A DNA stretch of 64,000 nucleotides, taken from NCBI GenBank assembly GCA_963969495.1, contig OZ018324.1, positions 43,026,609 through 43,090,608 on the forward strand, in the 5' to 3' direction. The notes below the pieces were generated by a model that searched no databases, was not told the origin of the DNA, and saw only the letters and a program-made list of their open reading frames with translations. The translations under genes were made by a program, and so were the position numbers. This DNA is from Ceratothoa steindachneri (lineage: Eukaryota > Arthropoda > Malacostraca > Isopoda > Cymothoidae). Shown here piece by piece: positions 24,985 to 36,362 of this stretch. The first letter of the stretch is position 1. The number at the start of each line of letters is the position of its first letter.

Positions 24985-25862
24985 AAATTAGCAGAGTTCG
25001 AACGTTGCATTTTGGTGGGTGCCAGAAATGAGTAGATTTGTGAAACCTTGCGAAAATTCAACATACCTCGATCTAAGGTGTTACATTTTTATCAATGGTT
25101 CATGGTAGGCATCGATACACCACAAGTTGGTCACAGATTGGCTGAAGAAGGCAGTTAACTAATTTTTCGTGACTAATGCGCCCTGGCTAAAATTGTTTAT
25201 GGTAAAAGACAAGCAATACTAACACAAATCGCATCTACATTCATTGCAGAAGGTAAAATATGCAGATCCTTTAGGTAAATGTAGAGTTCTTTATCTTCCA
25301 TATGATTTGGTAAAAAAAGAACCACAAGATTTCACGTGCTAATATTTCACAACCAGACACGGTGCCGCACCTCAGCTAGGAACATTAATACTTGGACGAT
25401 TTCAGACCAATAGCAAGTGGTTTGATCCTATGCAGGCCATGGTGCCGGCAGGTGTGTGGTTTTTCCATATTAGTGTGTGTTTATATTTCATTGATTGGCT
25501 TCCCTGGTTCACCTAAAAAGTCATTGACTGTTAATCAATACGTTGCACTGCATGCCAACCATTTGCATCCATTCTTGGATATAATGTACCAAAATACTAT
25601 TGAAAAATTACAGCAAGAAAAACACCGTGCCCAAATAGCCCACAATTGTTGGTTCGAGGAACATTCTGCAGTTTCCCGACGATTGATGTGGCCATCAAGT
25701 TTACACGACATGAAACCAATCGACCAATTATGGTATGTGGTGGCCAGGTCAATTAGCACCGAAGATCAAGCTCCAACAAATATCAGAGAACTATTGGAAA
25801 TGGCATGAGGAATCGATGCTGCATAGATTTACTGCAATTCGCCGATCTAATAGGGGCTCTAT
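24985..25862 (+). pseudogene. Tc1-like transposase, degenerate
   Basis: The + strand begins with a decayed helix-turn-helix region (TLRKFNIPRSKVLHFYQWF). Its last third holds DMKPIDQLWYVVARSISTED and NIRELLEMA, then CCIDLLQFADLIGA. These match the Tc1 third catalytic region (SPDLNPIE-LW) and the C-terminal tail. The middle contains HNCWFEEHSAVSRR and a long open frame (25392-25808) whose first half is out of frame with the transposase. The catalytic third block has lost its acidic residues. No TIR pair was found. Confidence 0.7.
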
Positions 25863-27131
25863 AAGATACTAGCTATACATTCTTTTGCTTTTGTTACTTC
25901 ACTTTATATACAATGTAGTACAAAACACGACCATTTTCAAAATTAATATTTCTCATTTAACAATTCCAGCCGCGAGCTGAAAGCAAACAACATAATAAAA
26001 GTTAGTTTTGAATGAAAGATTCATTATGTCGTCAGATCTGACTCACATCGAGTTGGTGTCGACATTCGTATTAATGAATTCTGTTGCACTTGAATTTTGA
26101 AATATTTCCTCAGGTGACCAGAATTGGCTCTCAAAAAGTAAAAACGCGTTTTTTTTTACAACAGCACAAGTTTTCATCTAATTGGGATGCCTCGTGGTGT
26201 AGAAATTGTTGCAAAATACACTCCTGATGCTATCTTTTTTAAAAATACCTGAAATAGAAGAAAATTGCTCAAGACTCATACTACGGGCGTTAGCAAAACG
26301 AGAGTTGCCCACCGAGTGGAGAGGTCTGGATGTAAAACACCTGCAACTTTTTCGTTTCGTCAACATTCGAATAAAACATTTGGCGAGGAAAAAATAAAAA
26401 CACACTCACTGTCTCGTAGAATAGGGTCGAGTTCAACGCTTCTTAGCTTTCTCAACCGAGAGAGATAACAGCTGTGTACGTGGGAGACTTATAATACAGA
26501 GAGATTACAAATTAACTAAAGTTTAGGCTGGCCAAATAGTCGGTTATCTTGGATGTTCCAGGGTAATAGAAAAACGGGAAAAAAAATAACTTTATTAATA
26601 TGCAAATCAATATTCTGTTTACAAAGGTTAATGAGGGTTTTTTAAGCAAGGTATACAACACATTAGACGTAAACGAATATAAGCGTCTTAAAGGTGGGCC
26701 TTGAGCGTACATGAAGCTGACGATGGAGACTTAACACTTGCATCAAAGGCTTAGAGAGAGCAGCTGCACATGAGAGTTGTGCATTGCTCTAACCTCGAAA
26801 ATTTGGTCCGAGGAAGTAATCGTTGCCTTGGAGCAAAGTTCAAATAATAATCTCTTGACAATGACTACGAAAGGGATGAACTTAGATCTTGCCTTCATGT
26901 TTAGAACACTGAATTGAGACTAGGCGCATTGCGTTCGAGCAGCGGGTAATAATGAGTACGGGGTAGGCTCAGGTGAATTAGACAAGTATACACGGACCTT
27001 GAGGGATTCTAGGAGGAATTGTATGAGTCCAACGGGACGCTAATAGCTGGTACTAACGGGGAAGTGCAGACTGCAGGTACTGACGGGTGCAGGCAGACAG
27101 CCGATACTGACGAGGCAAGCAGGCAGCAGAG

Positions 27132-27762
27132 GATTTAGGCTATATTAAGCGCCAGTTTGGTTATCGGAACCAGGAGATTGTACTGTGCCTGTACAACTCA
27201 CTTGTCCGACCGCACCTGGAGTATGCCGTACAATTTGGGAGTCCTTCATTGCGAAAGGACATCGCGAGATTGGAACGCGTACAAGCCAGGGCAACCAAGC
27301 TGATTCCCTCTATCCGACATAAAAGTTATGAGGATAGACTAAGGGAATTAGATCTGTTCTCGCTGGAAACCCTTAGACTGCGTGGTCATCTCATCGAAGT
27401 CTTCAAAATACTTCGAGGGTTCGACAATGTTGACTACCAGGATATTTTCACACTGAGTAAGAACAGAACGCGCAATCACGGCTTCAAACTTGAACTGAAG
27501 CGTTACAACCGCAATCTGTGTGGAATTTTTTCACCTACAGTATCTGCGGTAAGTGGAACGCACTTCCAGTGGAAGTTGTCAACAGTGAATCTGTTGACCA
27601 GTTCAATTCAAGACTAGATAAAGTCTTGAAAAGCGGCCGTTCAGGGACGCAAAACAATTGAGCAGCCATGTGCCTGTTCGATTGCTAGTGCAAAGGTACC
27701 CTCTTTTAATGGACCGTAAGGTCTCCTAGGGTACTTACTTTCCTTGTTACTCCTTGTTACTC
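27132..27762 (+). pseudogene. CR1/Jockey-type LINE, 5'-truncated 3' end
   Basis: The fragment starts in the RT thumb region (IKRQFGYRNQEIVLCLYNSL), continues through RPHLEYAVQFGSPSLRKDIA and runs as one open frame from 27249 to 27617. Its 3' untranslated part contains GGACCGTAAGGTCTCCTAGG and ends in two tandem CTTGTTACT units, like the copy at 11092-12248. Only about 630 bp are present, as in typical LINE truncations. It lies within an isolated LTR in the opposite direction. The retained frame has few breaks, which suggests a younger insertion than the 11-kb copy. Confidence 0.9.
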
Positions 27763-28040
27763 TCCGCCCGAAAGGGCGAGTTCCAGGTTCCGACGCATCG
27801 CCAGCCGAGGGTATTCTCGCCCGATTAGCACGGTCGCGGGAAAGTTCCTAAGCCGGCCTGGCGAACTTTTTCTAACTCCGAATAGAGACCCACAAGCTTC
27901 TCACAGCTCCCCGCGATGATGGGCTTTCACGCCACCATGGCGTCTCGTAATTTCACACCTTCATTAGCGCAGACAAAAAGCATTGACCAGATGTCTGTTT
28001 TTCTTCTTACCTTGAAGGGCGCGGCCGTGCGCATATTTCT

Positions 28041-28044
<4 letters not shown>

Positions 28045-28074
<30 letters not shown>
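28045..28074. repeat. (CT)n microsatellite
   Basis: About 14 uninterrupted CT units lie at the outer edge of the isolated LTR. The related LTR at 46864 has a short GA run at the same place, so the tract grew inside LTR sequence. Confidence 0.95.
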
Positions 28075-28077
<3 letters not shown>

Positions 28078-28290
28078 CTCTTAATGACTGAATCATATAG
28101 AGCTGTAATGGTCGCCTTCTTATACATTTTTAAATGAAAATATTTCTTTGTTATTACTGGGTTAGGCAAAAGTTATTTTACATTCACTTTATTTATCTTT
28201 CAAGAGGCTTACGTATGTGATATTTAAAGTTCCGCTCCACAAAATTAACTTTTACCTCGCCAGCATTTGTCATAAAACGTCTTTTCCATT

Positions 28291-28420
28291 GTGTGCAGGT
28301 GTGTTGAGATTGAAGTAAAAATAATAGAGATCACGGCTCTCCTGCGCGCAGGACACAACAAATCCGACATCGCTAAGTGGTTTAAAGTCAGCTTGATAAC
28401 CATACAGATTTGCAGATATA
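28291..28420 (+). pseudogene. Transposase N-terminal helix-turn-helix fragment
   Basis: The frame encodes VEIEVKIIEITALLRAGHNK followed by SDIAKWFKVSLITI, a homeodomain-like helix-turn-helix typical of Tc1/mariner N-termini. The sequence loses any similarity after about 28410 and runs into AT-rich DNA. The type resembles the family at 4485-5310, whose own N-terminus is decayed. No catalytic domain or TIR was found. Confidence 0.6.
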
Positions 28421-29220
28421 GTCACTTTTATTTTGTAAGTTTTTATGTTTTGATTGCATCTAGCGAATACCTAATTAACATTTTTAAGTACTATTTTAGC
28501 TATCTATCGATATTACTATAATTACTGCTATTAATGATGATACGAGTATCTATGTTTCGGTGTATCAAAAATCCAACTGCACCTTTGTGTGTCCTTTTAG
28601 CATATATAAGTGAGTATGTGACCGTTTTTAATTTGCTTAATTACTTCTCCTGTGTTAAGGCCAATGTTTATTCATTTGTTATTTCAAGTTCTTTTTCTAG
28701 TTATGGAGCGTAGTGTCATTTGAGAGTGTCCGAATATTGTAAATAGCCAAGGTCAACTCCTGGTAGTTGTCCATTAAGCCTGAACCTCTCAACACCCTCT
28801 GATTCCAAGCTTATTGCTCGCTGCAATGCGGGGCCTCTTTTGCTGCACAACATATAAACTGGGGCTATTCGGAACATGGTTAAAACTGGACATGAGTAAG
28901 AGACATGCAGGAATCTCTGATACTGCAACCCACATTCCTCATGACTAAATATGGGCATGAAATTCGTTTAAACTTTATAAAGCATGAACTATTTTTCAAG
29001 CTTCCTTTTAATTTTCAGTGTGCTATTATAAGTATATAAAATACAACTATTTAACTTGTGGGGTTTAAGAAACACTAACGTTAGGAGACATGCAAAATGT
29101 AAGGAATATAAATAGACATCCGCCGTTTCATGATAATTTACTTTTTATTTTGATTTTTGTCACGATTATGACTAGTATTTTTTTTAATCCATTCGTGATT
29201 TAAAATTTTCATTATGATAC
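28421..29220. other. No recognised gene
   Basis: AT-rich sequence with short frames. A - strand frame at 28716-28958 (80 codons) lacks any motif that I recognise. Confidence 0.4.
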
Positions 29221-29224
29221 TTGC

Positions 29225-29960
29225 ATTAAAAGCAAAATTACAAGAAATATAAACTTTTCAAAGAGGACGGAGTGTTGCTCAAGCTGAGGGTGGACGGGAA
29301 CAAAGGCAAATTGCAAGAAATTTTGGAATACCTCTCTTCCGTTAACAACAACAGTAGAATTTAAGAACAAGAGTAAACAATCACGGGAGTCACGAATTGG
29401 TCGGACTAGATCTTCTAAAATGTCTTTCTACTGGTGAAGATAAATACATTAGGTTAAACCTTAGTAAGACCTTCTGAAGTATTAAAGAGATTCATATAAG
29501 ATCAAGGCCTCATGACGAGAGCAGAACAAGAGCAACGCTCCGTTTGGAACTTTGGTACAACGTCATTATTTCTGATAAATCGAGTTCAGCTCAATTTTCA
29601 GACAACAGAAAGGCATAGATTTGGTGACTCCCTAATCATTAGTATAAAATAAACAGGTCACAACCAACGGTGAAACATGGAGGCTTTTCCTCTATGTTTT
29701 TGGGTGCAAATTGGAATGACGTAACATCAGCTGTGTGGAATATTCCTGCGAAAAAGTATATTTCCAAGTATAAAGTAAAAATTCTAACAGTGTTTCCAAA
29801 TGGACAACTTGAAACAGGCGCCATCAAACGTCTTCCTTGGTCGCACAATCTCCTGACAAGATAAAATAAAACACTTGTGGAGAATAACAAACAAATAACG
29901 GAGTAAGACACTCCAAAACAGGATCATAGACAGAATTTCTGAAAATACTACGCAAAACAT
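29225..29960 (+). pseudogene. Tc1-like transposase, degenerate
   Basis: Pieces of a Tc1-type transposase lie in order on the + strand: a helix-turn-helix-like start near 29270-29350, WNFGTTSLFLINRVQLNFQT near 29550, and RHRFGDSLIIS. VKHGGFSSMFLGANWND follows at about 29670-29720. The latter blocks resemble the Tc1 region in which a DGRxRVWR motif precedes vKhGGgsvMvWG. Frameshifts separate each block and the catalytic residues are not recognisable. No TIR pair was found. Confidence 0.6.
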
Positions 29961-30225
29961 GGTCTGAAATACGACAAACTGCAAGCTCATAATATATTAA
30001 ATCAATGCGTAGGTGAGTTGGTTGTTAAAAGCTGTTAAATCAAAGTCGGCAAAAGTATTAATAATATACTTTCATTGTTCAAAATGTATTTTTTCTTTGA
30101 ATTCACAAAGAAAAGTATTTCAATAAGTAAACCCGGGATCTATTAAATTTTCCTGTCTCAGAAGAGATGAAAGAAAAATAAAATAAAGAATTTCCAGGTC
30201 AATTTTATTAACACAATATGCTCTG

Positions 30226-30286
30226 GCGTTTCAATAGGCTTCCTTTCTTAATTAAAAAAATAATTAAAAAATGAAGCCTATCAAAG
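30226..30286. repeat. Short inverted repeat (hairpin)
   Basis: ATAGGCTTC and GAAGCCTAT form perfect arms, with an inner TTAATTA/TAATTAA match and an A-rich loop. The structure stands alone in AT-rich DNA, about 700 bp upstream of the intact LINE. It could be a transposon end or a chance palindrome. Confidence 0.6.
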
Positions 30287-31498
30287 GCCGATGCCTTTTT
30301 GGGTGGGGTGAAAAACCCTGTATATGAAATATTTGGGGGGGATTATATTAAATTAACTTAAGTAAAGGAATAATGATCAGTTTTATTATAAAGAACAGCT
30401 TCAATACATTTTTAATATTTGATATTGCGTTCATTCTCGAGGATTATATTTTCCAAGAGGTATCATGGCGTCAGAAGACGAATACGTAACTCATTTTCCT
30501 TTTTCTTGTTTCAAAATAAATTAAGCATTCATTAGTATTCATTTCTCATTTTTATTTAAGTTACTCCAATTTTCTAATAGCAAATATGAAAATGCAGAAT
30601 ACTTCCCATTTTAGAATTTTCTACAGATTTATAGAAATTGGAAAAAAAATAGTATGTAGGTGCTTCTATATTTAGAATTAGTTTCACTTCAAGATTTCTA
30701 TCTTTGTTTGAATTTAATTAAGTGGGAAGGCAGCATAATTTCACTTGAAAAGTCGACGCTGAGAAGATCTCATTTCTGATAAAGGAGGAAAAGTCGGAGG
30801 CAAGGGAGGTTCAAAACGCCATTTTTTGGAGCCTCATCATCCTTACGGGGAGAATTCATTAACGAATTTTACACCGGCACCTAGAAGACTAGATGTCGTG
30901 CTAACCCTCCCTCTACGGAGTCGCGACGCTGAAATGAACTGAACTGCCACTCATCTAGTCTCGCCACAACTATGTCGGTCCAATTTGCTAGACATAATTG
31001 GGGACGTAAAGGAAAGCAGGTTTGAGGATTAGCCCACTGTGGAACTCTACGGAAGAGACCGCCCGGTTACGAGGCGATGCTGAAAGCTTTGGGGAAGAGT
31101 TCGCTCTAATCTCTAAGGGTAACTTCCGGCCAGGACCACAGGGGGACACACAACCGTCCCTGTGTAAGTTGGAAACAGCATCGATATCCAAACCCCAGAT
31201 GGGGCGGCACCCCGGGTGGTGGTAGTTGATTCTAACACCACCCATCATCAAGTCCGCCACTCATCACCCATCTGAGGGGCCTCGCCCGGGTTCACCCTCC
31301 ATCATTCATCCCCCCCCATTTGGCAATAAAGTTCACGTAAGCTTAGAGGTGAAGTAGAGGGAGCCCCCCCCAAATAAACCAACACAGAAGAACACGTAGA
31401 AGAAGAGGTGCACCATACTGATCAACAGCAAGTTCCCCCACAACGAGAGCATCTGGTGCAACCAATCATCAACGCTAAGGGGCCACTCTCTAGAAGAG

Positions 31499-33007
31499 AT
31501 GGCCCAAGATCACACGACCCAGATTCCTCTGCTGGTTGTCGAAGGGCAACCCAAGCCCAGCAGGGAATCCACCTTCGAGGCCGTGTATAGTAAACTGGGA
31601 ATTGCCATGGTGAGACTCCTGGACATTCCGTCGGGCTATATCGCAATATGCGAAACCGAAAAGGATATCGAAGATATTGCCAAGGAGAAGGCAGTCGAAG
31701 CCCTTCGGGCCATAGGACTGCAGCCTGCAGTGCCACCCCAGATCCTGGCGCACAGGAGTGTTGTATGCCGCCGGATCGATCCGTGGATTGGGCAGCATAC
31801 AGCAAGCGAGATGAGAGAGGAGATAGAGCTACGGCAGGCCTGGGCTAAGGTAGCTGAAATTATAAAATTCAAGAATCGGAGGGACGGCAGCGATTACTCG
31901 CACGTGTTTAAGGTAGTCTTCACGGAGACTACCATGGCACAGAAGGCGAAGGAGCAGGGTCTCCTCATGTTTAACGCCAAAATTAGCGGTGAGCAGGTGG
32001 AAAAGGGTGAGTTCACCCCGGTCCAATACTGCTTCAAGTGCTATAAGATGGAGACCCACGCCACCAAGGACTGCAAGGAGCCACAGGAGACTTGCTCCAA
32101 ATGCAGCCAGCTTGGCCACAATTGGCGGAATTGTGTCAGCACAACTGAAAAATGCGTGAGTTGCGGGCAGGGCCACCGAACGATGGCCATGTCTTGTCCC
32201 GCCAAAAAAGAAGTTATGAGGAATAAACAGGAGGCAAAGAGGAATGAGGTCACACGTAGGGCGAACACGTCCTACGCACAAGCGGCAAAGGCAGCCATCT
32301 CAGAGGTGGATGCCAGAAGAACATACCTCAAAATTGAAAATGAGGGATCTACGAAAATTATGACGTGCATACTTCATGCGCACGTCATGAATCTGGCTCG
32401 CCCAGGCACATTCGCCACCGTGTTGAACCAGATGTTGGCCAAAAACGGGATGGAACAAATGTGATTCCCGGATAACCCCCCTTCTGGGGACGTACTGCAT
32501 TTGCAGATGACCCCAAAAGCCCAGCAGACTAAGGTGCAAGCTAACCCAAGTAAACAACAACCCGAAAAAACGAGTAACGAAGCAGTCGAGACGAAAACTC
32601 CTGCTCCCACCCAATCTATGACAAGCACGGCGAAACAAGCGAGCTCGGAAACGAGCAGCTCATCAGAGTCTTCGGACTCCTCAGACGCGGAAGCATCCAA
32701 ACCCCTGGAAAAGAAGGGTAAAAAGAAGAAATCCAAGAGATTGCGGGCGAACTACATCAACCTGAGGGTTTACGCCTGCGATCAATTCCCCTTCCCAGAG
32801 GAAATGGAGCCTAGTCGTATTTTCCAAGGGATTAAAGCCAAAATCTATAAATGGGAGTACGACTCTGAGATAGACCCTGGTACAGTGGAAGAGGCCCTGC
32901 TTGCACAGAATGTCATCCTTCATCAGAACACATGCGAGCAACTCTCTAACGCTGAATTCAGGAAGAAGAAGAATGGGAGGAAGAAGAACGTCACCCAAAA
33001 ACACTAG
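31499..33007 (+). pseudogene. LINE ORF1, gag-like nucleic-acid-binding protein with one in-frame TGA
   Basis: The frame is open from the ATG at 31499 to a TGA at 32462-32464 and continues in the same frame to a TAG at 33005-33007, about 500 codons in all. Residues 180-245 carry three CCHC knuckles (CFKCYKMETHATKDC, CSKCSQLGHNWRNC, CVSCGQGHRTMAMSC). The part after the TGA has a Gln/Thr/Ser-rich linker, an acidic serine run (SSSSESSDSSDAE), a basic stretch and a short folded-looking tail. ORF1 of such LINEs coats the element RNA. The single TGA could be a recent nonsense mutation or a readthrough site. The start is not fixed, because the frame is open for some codons upstream of the ATG. Confidence 0.9.
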
Positions 33008-33017
33008 GTGACTCAAG

Positions 33018-35777
33018 ATGGAAAGAGTAAGCAATAAAATGAGGATTCTGACACTCAATGTGAATGGTTGGGAGGAGAAGGCCACGGCATATGGTAACAT
33101 ATTCCGTGTGCTCGACCCCGACATCATTCTCATCACAGAGCACGGTATCGACACAACAGCTGGTCGCATAAAAATACCGGGCTACAGAGTGCTCATGAAG
33201 AATCATTCCCAGGAAAGGTTTGATGGTGCTGCAATAGCTGTCAAGAGGAACATCTCCTTCAAACAACTGCCAGAACTCGATGAGTCCTTTGTGGCAATCG
33301 AGGTTCACACCCTGGTCGGAGACCTCGTGATAGCTGCGGCATATCAACCCCCTCGACGAGCATATCTCCCGTTATGTAATTTTTATACACTGTTTGGGCA
33401 CCGCAGAATGGCATTCTTAGGGGGAGACCTCAATGCCAGATGCCGAACGGCGGGCTATGGTAGCACCAACGATAGAGGCCGAAACTTGGAATTGATTATG
33501 GGAAGAAAAAACATCCAAAGGATAGGGCCGGATTTTCCGACCTATATCACTTCCCGGTCAGCCACTAAACCTGACATAATCTTGACAAGTGAAGGCTTCC
33601 CCTTCAACTACCATAGCGAGCCAGGCCCAACAGTCCCTAGTGATCACATCGCGATTCTCACAACAATATCTCTCGCACCAATCCAGCTCCCAGCCCCTCT
33701 CCGGAAAAACTACGCCATGGCCAACTGGGATCGCTACAAGCAGCGACTCAGCGACTATGCGCCAGCTGACCTCAGCACGGCGTCGTTAGAGGTGATTGAC
33801 AGGGAGTTGGAAAGGATAACAACGTCCATACTAAACGCGGACCGCGAGAGCATACCCGTAACAGGGTATAAAACACCTCCTCAGCCCAGATGGACCGAGG
33901 AGATGAGAGATATCGCTCGTGCTCACAGGGAAGTGTATGAGGATGTAAGACGGGAGGGTCCCAGCCGGGAAAGGAGCTTGCTGCTTCGACGCCTAAGTTC
34001 AGAGCTTAGAGAGGCTATCAACCTCCAACAGGAGGACATATGGAACACCTTGATAGCCAAAATCGACAGCGAGCTTAGCCCGGCTAAGTTCTGGCGCCAA
34101 GTCAGGAACTTAAAGGGACTTACTCCAAGACCCAAAGCTCGGATAAAGGAGAACGATGACTACATAGAGAACCCGGTGGTTCTCGAGGATAGGTTCAGGA
34201 ACTTCTGGAAAAGCGTTTTCAGGATTACCCCCGAGGAAAACGCTGAGTTCGACCAGGAATTCGAAGGTCAACTGATTGAACAACTAAATCAGGAAATACA
34301 TCGCACGCATCCACTACAGCAAGCCAACGAGGGCAGGGAGATGGCGGGTCATGGACGCCCCATAACATCAGAGGACGTCATGGCCACTGTTAAAGCCTTT
34401 CGCCAAAAGGCACCAGGCTGGACGGGGATCACCAGAAATAACTTGGTTAACGCCCCACAGCAGATCATTCAGGGTATCGTTAACGTCTACAACGCTTCCC
34501 TGAATACGGGCTACTTCCCGGAAGGATTGAAGATTGCGAAGATGATCTTCATACCCAAGGGAGGTAAACCCCCTGATCAACTGGTAAACTACAGGCCCAT
34601 CGCCCTGCTGGAATTCGTTGCGAAAATCTACGAGAGACTCCTAGCTAACAGGCTCCAAGAACAACTTGCCGAGCTGGGAGTCCACAACTCTCAACAGCAC
34701 GGGTTCCGCAAGGGACGAGGAACGGAAACGGCCCTCGCCCTCCTTGCGGAGAAACTCGCCTGCAGTAAAGCTGAGAGGCGGTATGTAGACGTAGTGCTGC
34801 GTGATGTAAAGAAGGCCTTCGATAAGGTTTGGCTGAGAGGACTACAATACAAGATCCTTAACCTCCAGCTTAACCCACTCCTGGAAAGGATCCTTTGCAA
34901 TTATATCTCCGATAGGAGAGCCCGAATTTCAATCGAGGGCTGCAAAGGACCCGAATTCGAACTCGAGGCGGGAGTTCCACAAGGCAGCTGTCTCAGTCCT
35001 CTGCTGTACCTAGTGTACACTATAGACCTACCTGCTCCAGTGAGGTTCGATTCGATGTATCTGCAATATGCAGACGACATCACCCAAATCGTCCTAAGTC
35101 CATTCCGGAACTCTGGTAGTCAGGCGAGGGCGACAGCTGTCGAAATTGATAATATCAACAGATATGAAAGAAAGTGGAAGATCAAAACCAACCGCCAGAA
35201 GTTCACGATCATTCCGATGAACCGCCGGAAAGTTGATGACGTCATCGTCGACAATGAACACTACCCATACTCCAATGAAGGTAATGTCCTGGGATTGCGA
35301 CTCTACAAATCTGGATATTCGACTCATATGAAAACCAGAGTCTCCCTAGCCAAACGAGAGCTGAAGAAACTTTACCGTTTCCGAGGCCTCAGCGTGCCTA
35401 ATATCAAAAAACTGTACATGGCCTTGGTACGCTCAGTCCTGGTGTACCCGGCCGTGATCACGCAGATGGCAAGCTGTACATCTCTCAGAACGATGCAGAG
35501 AGTACAGAATAGTGCCACGCTGCTGATAACAGGCACGCGTAGGATCGACCGTATTCGGCAATCGATTCTACACCAGAGAATCGACCTAAAGCCGATCAAC
35601 ACGGAGATCCAACGGCTAGGGAGAAAAACTTGGGACAAGATAGACCAGACTATACTCCCAAACTTAAACCTGGACATCAATATACGTGCCAACCGGAGAC
35701 GCGCTATAGGTAGAACTGCTCTGTTCCCGAGCAGTAGAACCTGCGCGAGAGAAGCGGTACTACCCATGTTTACATAG
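33018..35777 (+). CDS. LINE ORF2: endonuclease and reverse transcriptase
   Basis: This is a single open frame of 919 codons. The N-terminal 230 residues form an apurinic-type endonuclease: RILTLNVNGWEEK, LITEHGID with the catalytic Glu, FLGGDLNAR, and a terminal PSDHIAI motif. RT follows from about residue 500 with IPKGGKPPDQLVNYRPIALL, QHGFRKGRGTETALALLA, VLRDVKKAFDKVW (first Asp), GVPQGSCLSPLLYLVY and the catalytic QYADDITQI near residue 683. The tail (VLVYPAVITQMAS) resembles the Jockey group, and no RNase H is present. All expected catalytic residues are visible, so the enzyme may be functional. It would nick target DNA and prime cDNA synthesis there. Confidence 0.93.
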   Translation: MERVSNKMRILTLNVNGWEEKATAYGNIFRVLDPDIILITEHGIDTTAGRIKIPGYRVLMKNHSQERFDGAAIAVKRNISFKQLPELDESFVAIEVHTLVGDLVIAAAYQPPRRAYLPLCNFYTLFGHRRMAFLGGDLNARCRTAGYGSTNDRGRNLELIMGRKNIQRIGPDFPTYITSRSATKPDIILTSEGFPFNYHSEPGPTVPSDHIAILTTISLAPIQLPAPLRKNYAMANWDRYKQRLSDYAPADLSTASLEVIDRELERITTSILNADRESIPVTGYKTPPQPRWTEEMRDIARAHREVYEDVRREGPSRERSLLLRRLSSELREAINLQQEDIWNTLIAKIDSELSPAKFWRQVRNLKGLTPRPKARIKENDDYIENPVVLEDRFRNFWKSVFRITPEENAEFDQEFEGQLIEQLNQEIHRTHPLQQANEGREMAGHGRPITSEDVMATVKAFRQKAPGWTGITRNNLVNAPQQIIQGIVNVYNASLNTGYFPEGLKIAKMIFIPKGGKPPDQLVNYRPIALLEFVAKIYERLLANRLQEQLAELGVHNSQQHGFRKGRGTETALALLAEKLACSKAERRYVDVVLRDVKKAFDKVWLRGLQYKILNLQLNPLLERILCNYISDRRARISIEGCKGPEFELEAGVPQGSCLSPLLYLVYTIDLPAPVRFDSMYLQYADDITQIVLSPFRNSGSQARATAVEIDNINRYERKWKIKTNRQKFTIIPMNRRKVDDVIVDNEHYPYSNEGNVLGLRLYKSGYSTHMKTRVSLAKRELKKLYRFRGLSVPNIKKLYMALVRSVLVYPAVITQMASCTSLRTMQRVQNSATLLITGTRRIDRIRQSILHQRIDLKPINTEIQRLGRKTWDKIDQTILPNLNLDINIRANRRRAIGRTALFPSSRTCAREAVLPMFT

Positions 35778-35879
35778 GTTTAGTCCACTCCTCTAATAGG
35801 TCCACGACTCAAGAACCTAAAAGTTGACAAGTAGTCCAACAGTGGTATCGATTCTCACAATTTTTAACAACCAATTGAA

Positions 35880-36160
35880 AAAGAGGCGAAGTGCCCACAT
35901 TAAAGTCCCCTCCCCCCCCTATAGTTACATAGCAAGTATTAATAAAATAATACCAAAATTAAATATAAAAGAGGCGAAGTGCCCCCACCTAAAAGTCAAA
36001 AGTAAAGAATTAAAAGAGGCGAAGTGCCCAACTCCCCAACACCCATGTTACAATTAATTAGTTGAAAGTCAAGAATTAAAAGAGGCGAAGTGCCCAACTC
36101 CCCAATTCCCATTTGTCAAAAGTCAAGAATTAAAAGAGGCGAAGTGCCCAACTCCCCAAT
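35880..36160 (+). repeat. Repeated GAGGCGAAGTGCCC motif in the LINE 3' region
   Basis: The 15-base core AGAGGCGAAGTGCCC occurs five times at about 35881, 35969, 36014, 36080 and 36134. A sixth, degenerate form (AAGGGCTAAATGCCC) lies near 36205. The last three copies are embedded in a longer unit of roughly 55-65 bp with TCAAGAATTAAA before and AACTCCCCAA after. The series follows the ORF2 stop directly. It may be an RT recognition element in the 3' UTR or a tail that grew by slippage. Confidence 0.9.
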
Positions 36161-36362
36161 ACCCATTGTCAACAAATAACCCAACAAGTCAACGAATACC
36201 AAACTAAGACAAGGGCTAAATGCCCACATTAAAAGGAATTGAAGAATAATCAACACTGAGATTCATTCAGCTAGAAAAGTCAACCTTGAAAGGCTTGAAT
36301 GCTTCGAAGGTGGAAATACTTATTACACAGAGATTTATTTATATATATTTATACGGAGGAAA

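Larger units (their letters stand above)
26414..28078 (-). repeat. Isolated LTR of the Gmr1-like element, split by a LINE
   Basis: Read on the - strand, 28078-27763 and then 27131-26414 match the LTR at 46864-47925. Shared pieces include GCTATTAGCGTCCCGTTGGA, AAGATCTAAGTTCATCCC, TCATTGTCAAGAGA and the polyadenylation-type AATAAAGTTATT. The LTR is interrupted by a + strand LINE fragment. No coding sequence of the LTR element lies next to it, so it is a solo LTR or the relic of a deleted element. Relative to the other copies, about 70 bp that include the TATA box are missing at the insertion point. Confidence 0.85.

Noticed and set aside
30300..30350. Mariner TIR near AAAAACCCTGTATATG
   Set aside because: The sequence resembles a generic transposon end, but no inverted partner was found within 2 kb.
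32681..33169. Long - strand open frames opposite the LINE (also 31829-32281, 32374-32736, 35372-35767)
   Set aside because: They are antisense shadows of the well supported ORF1 and ORF2 frames and show no domain of their own.
35880..36220. CRISPR-like array because of a conserved repeat with variable spacing
   Set aside because: Spacing ranges from about 45 to 88 bases, flanking sequences are partly shared between copies, and the series belongs to the LINE 3' region.
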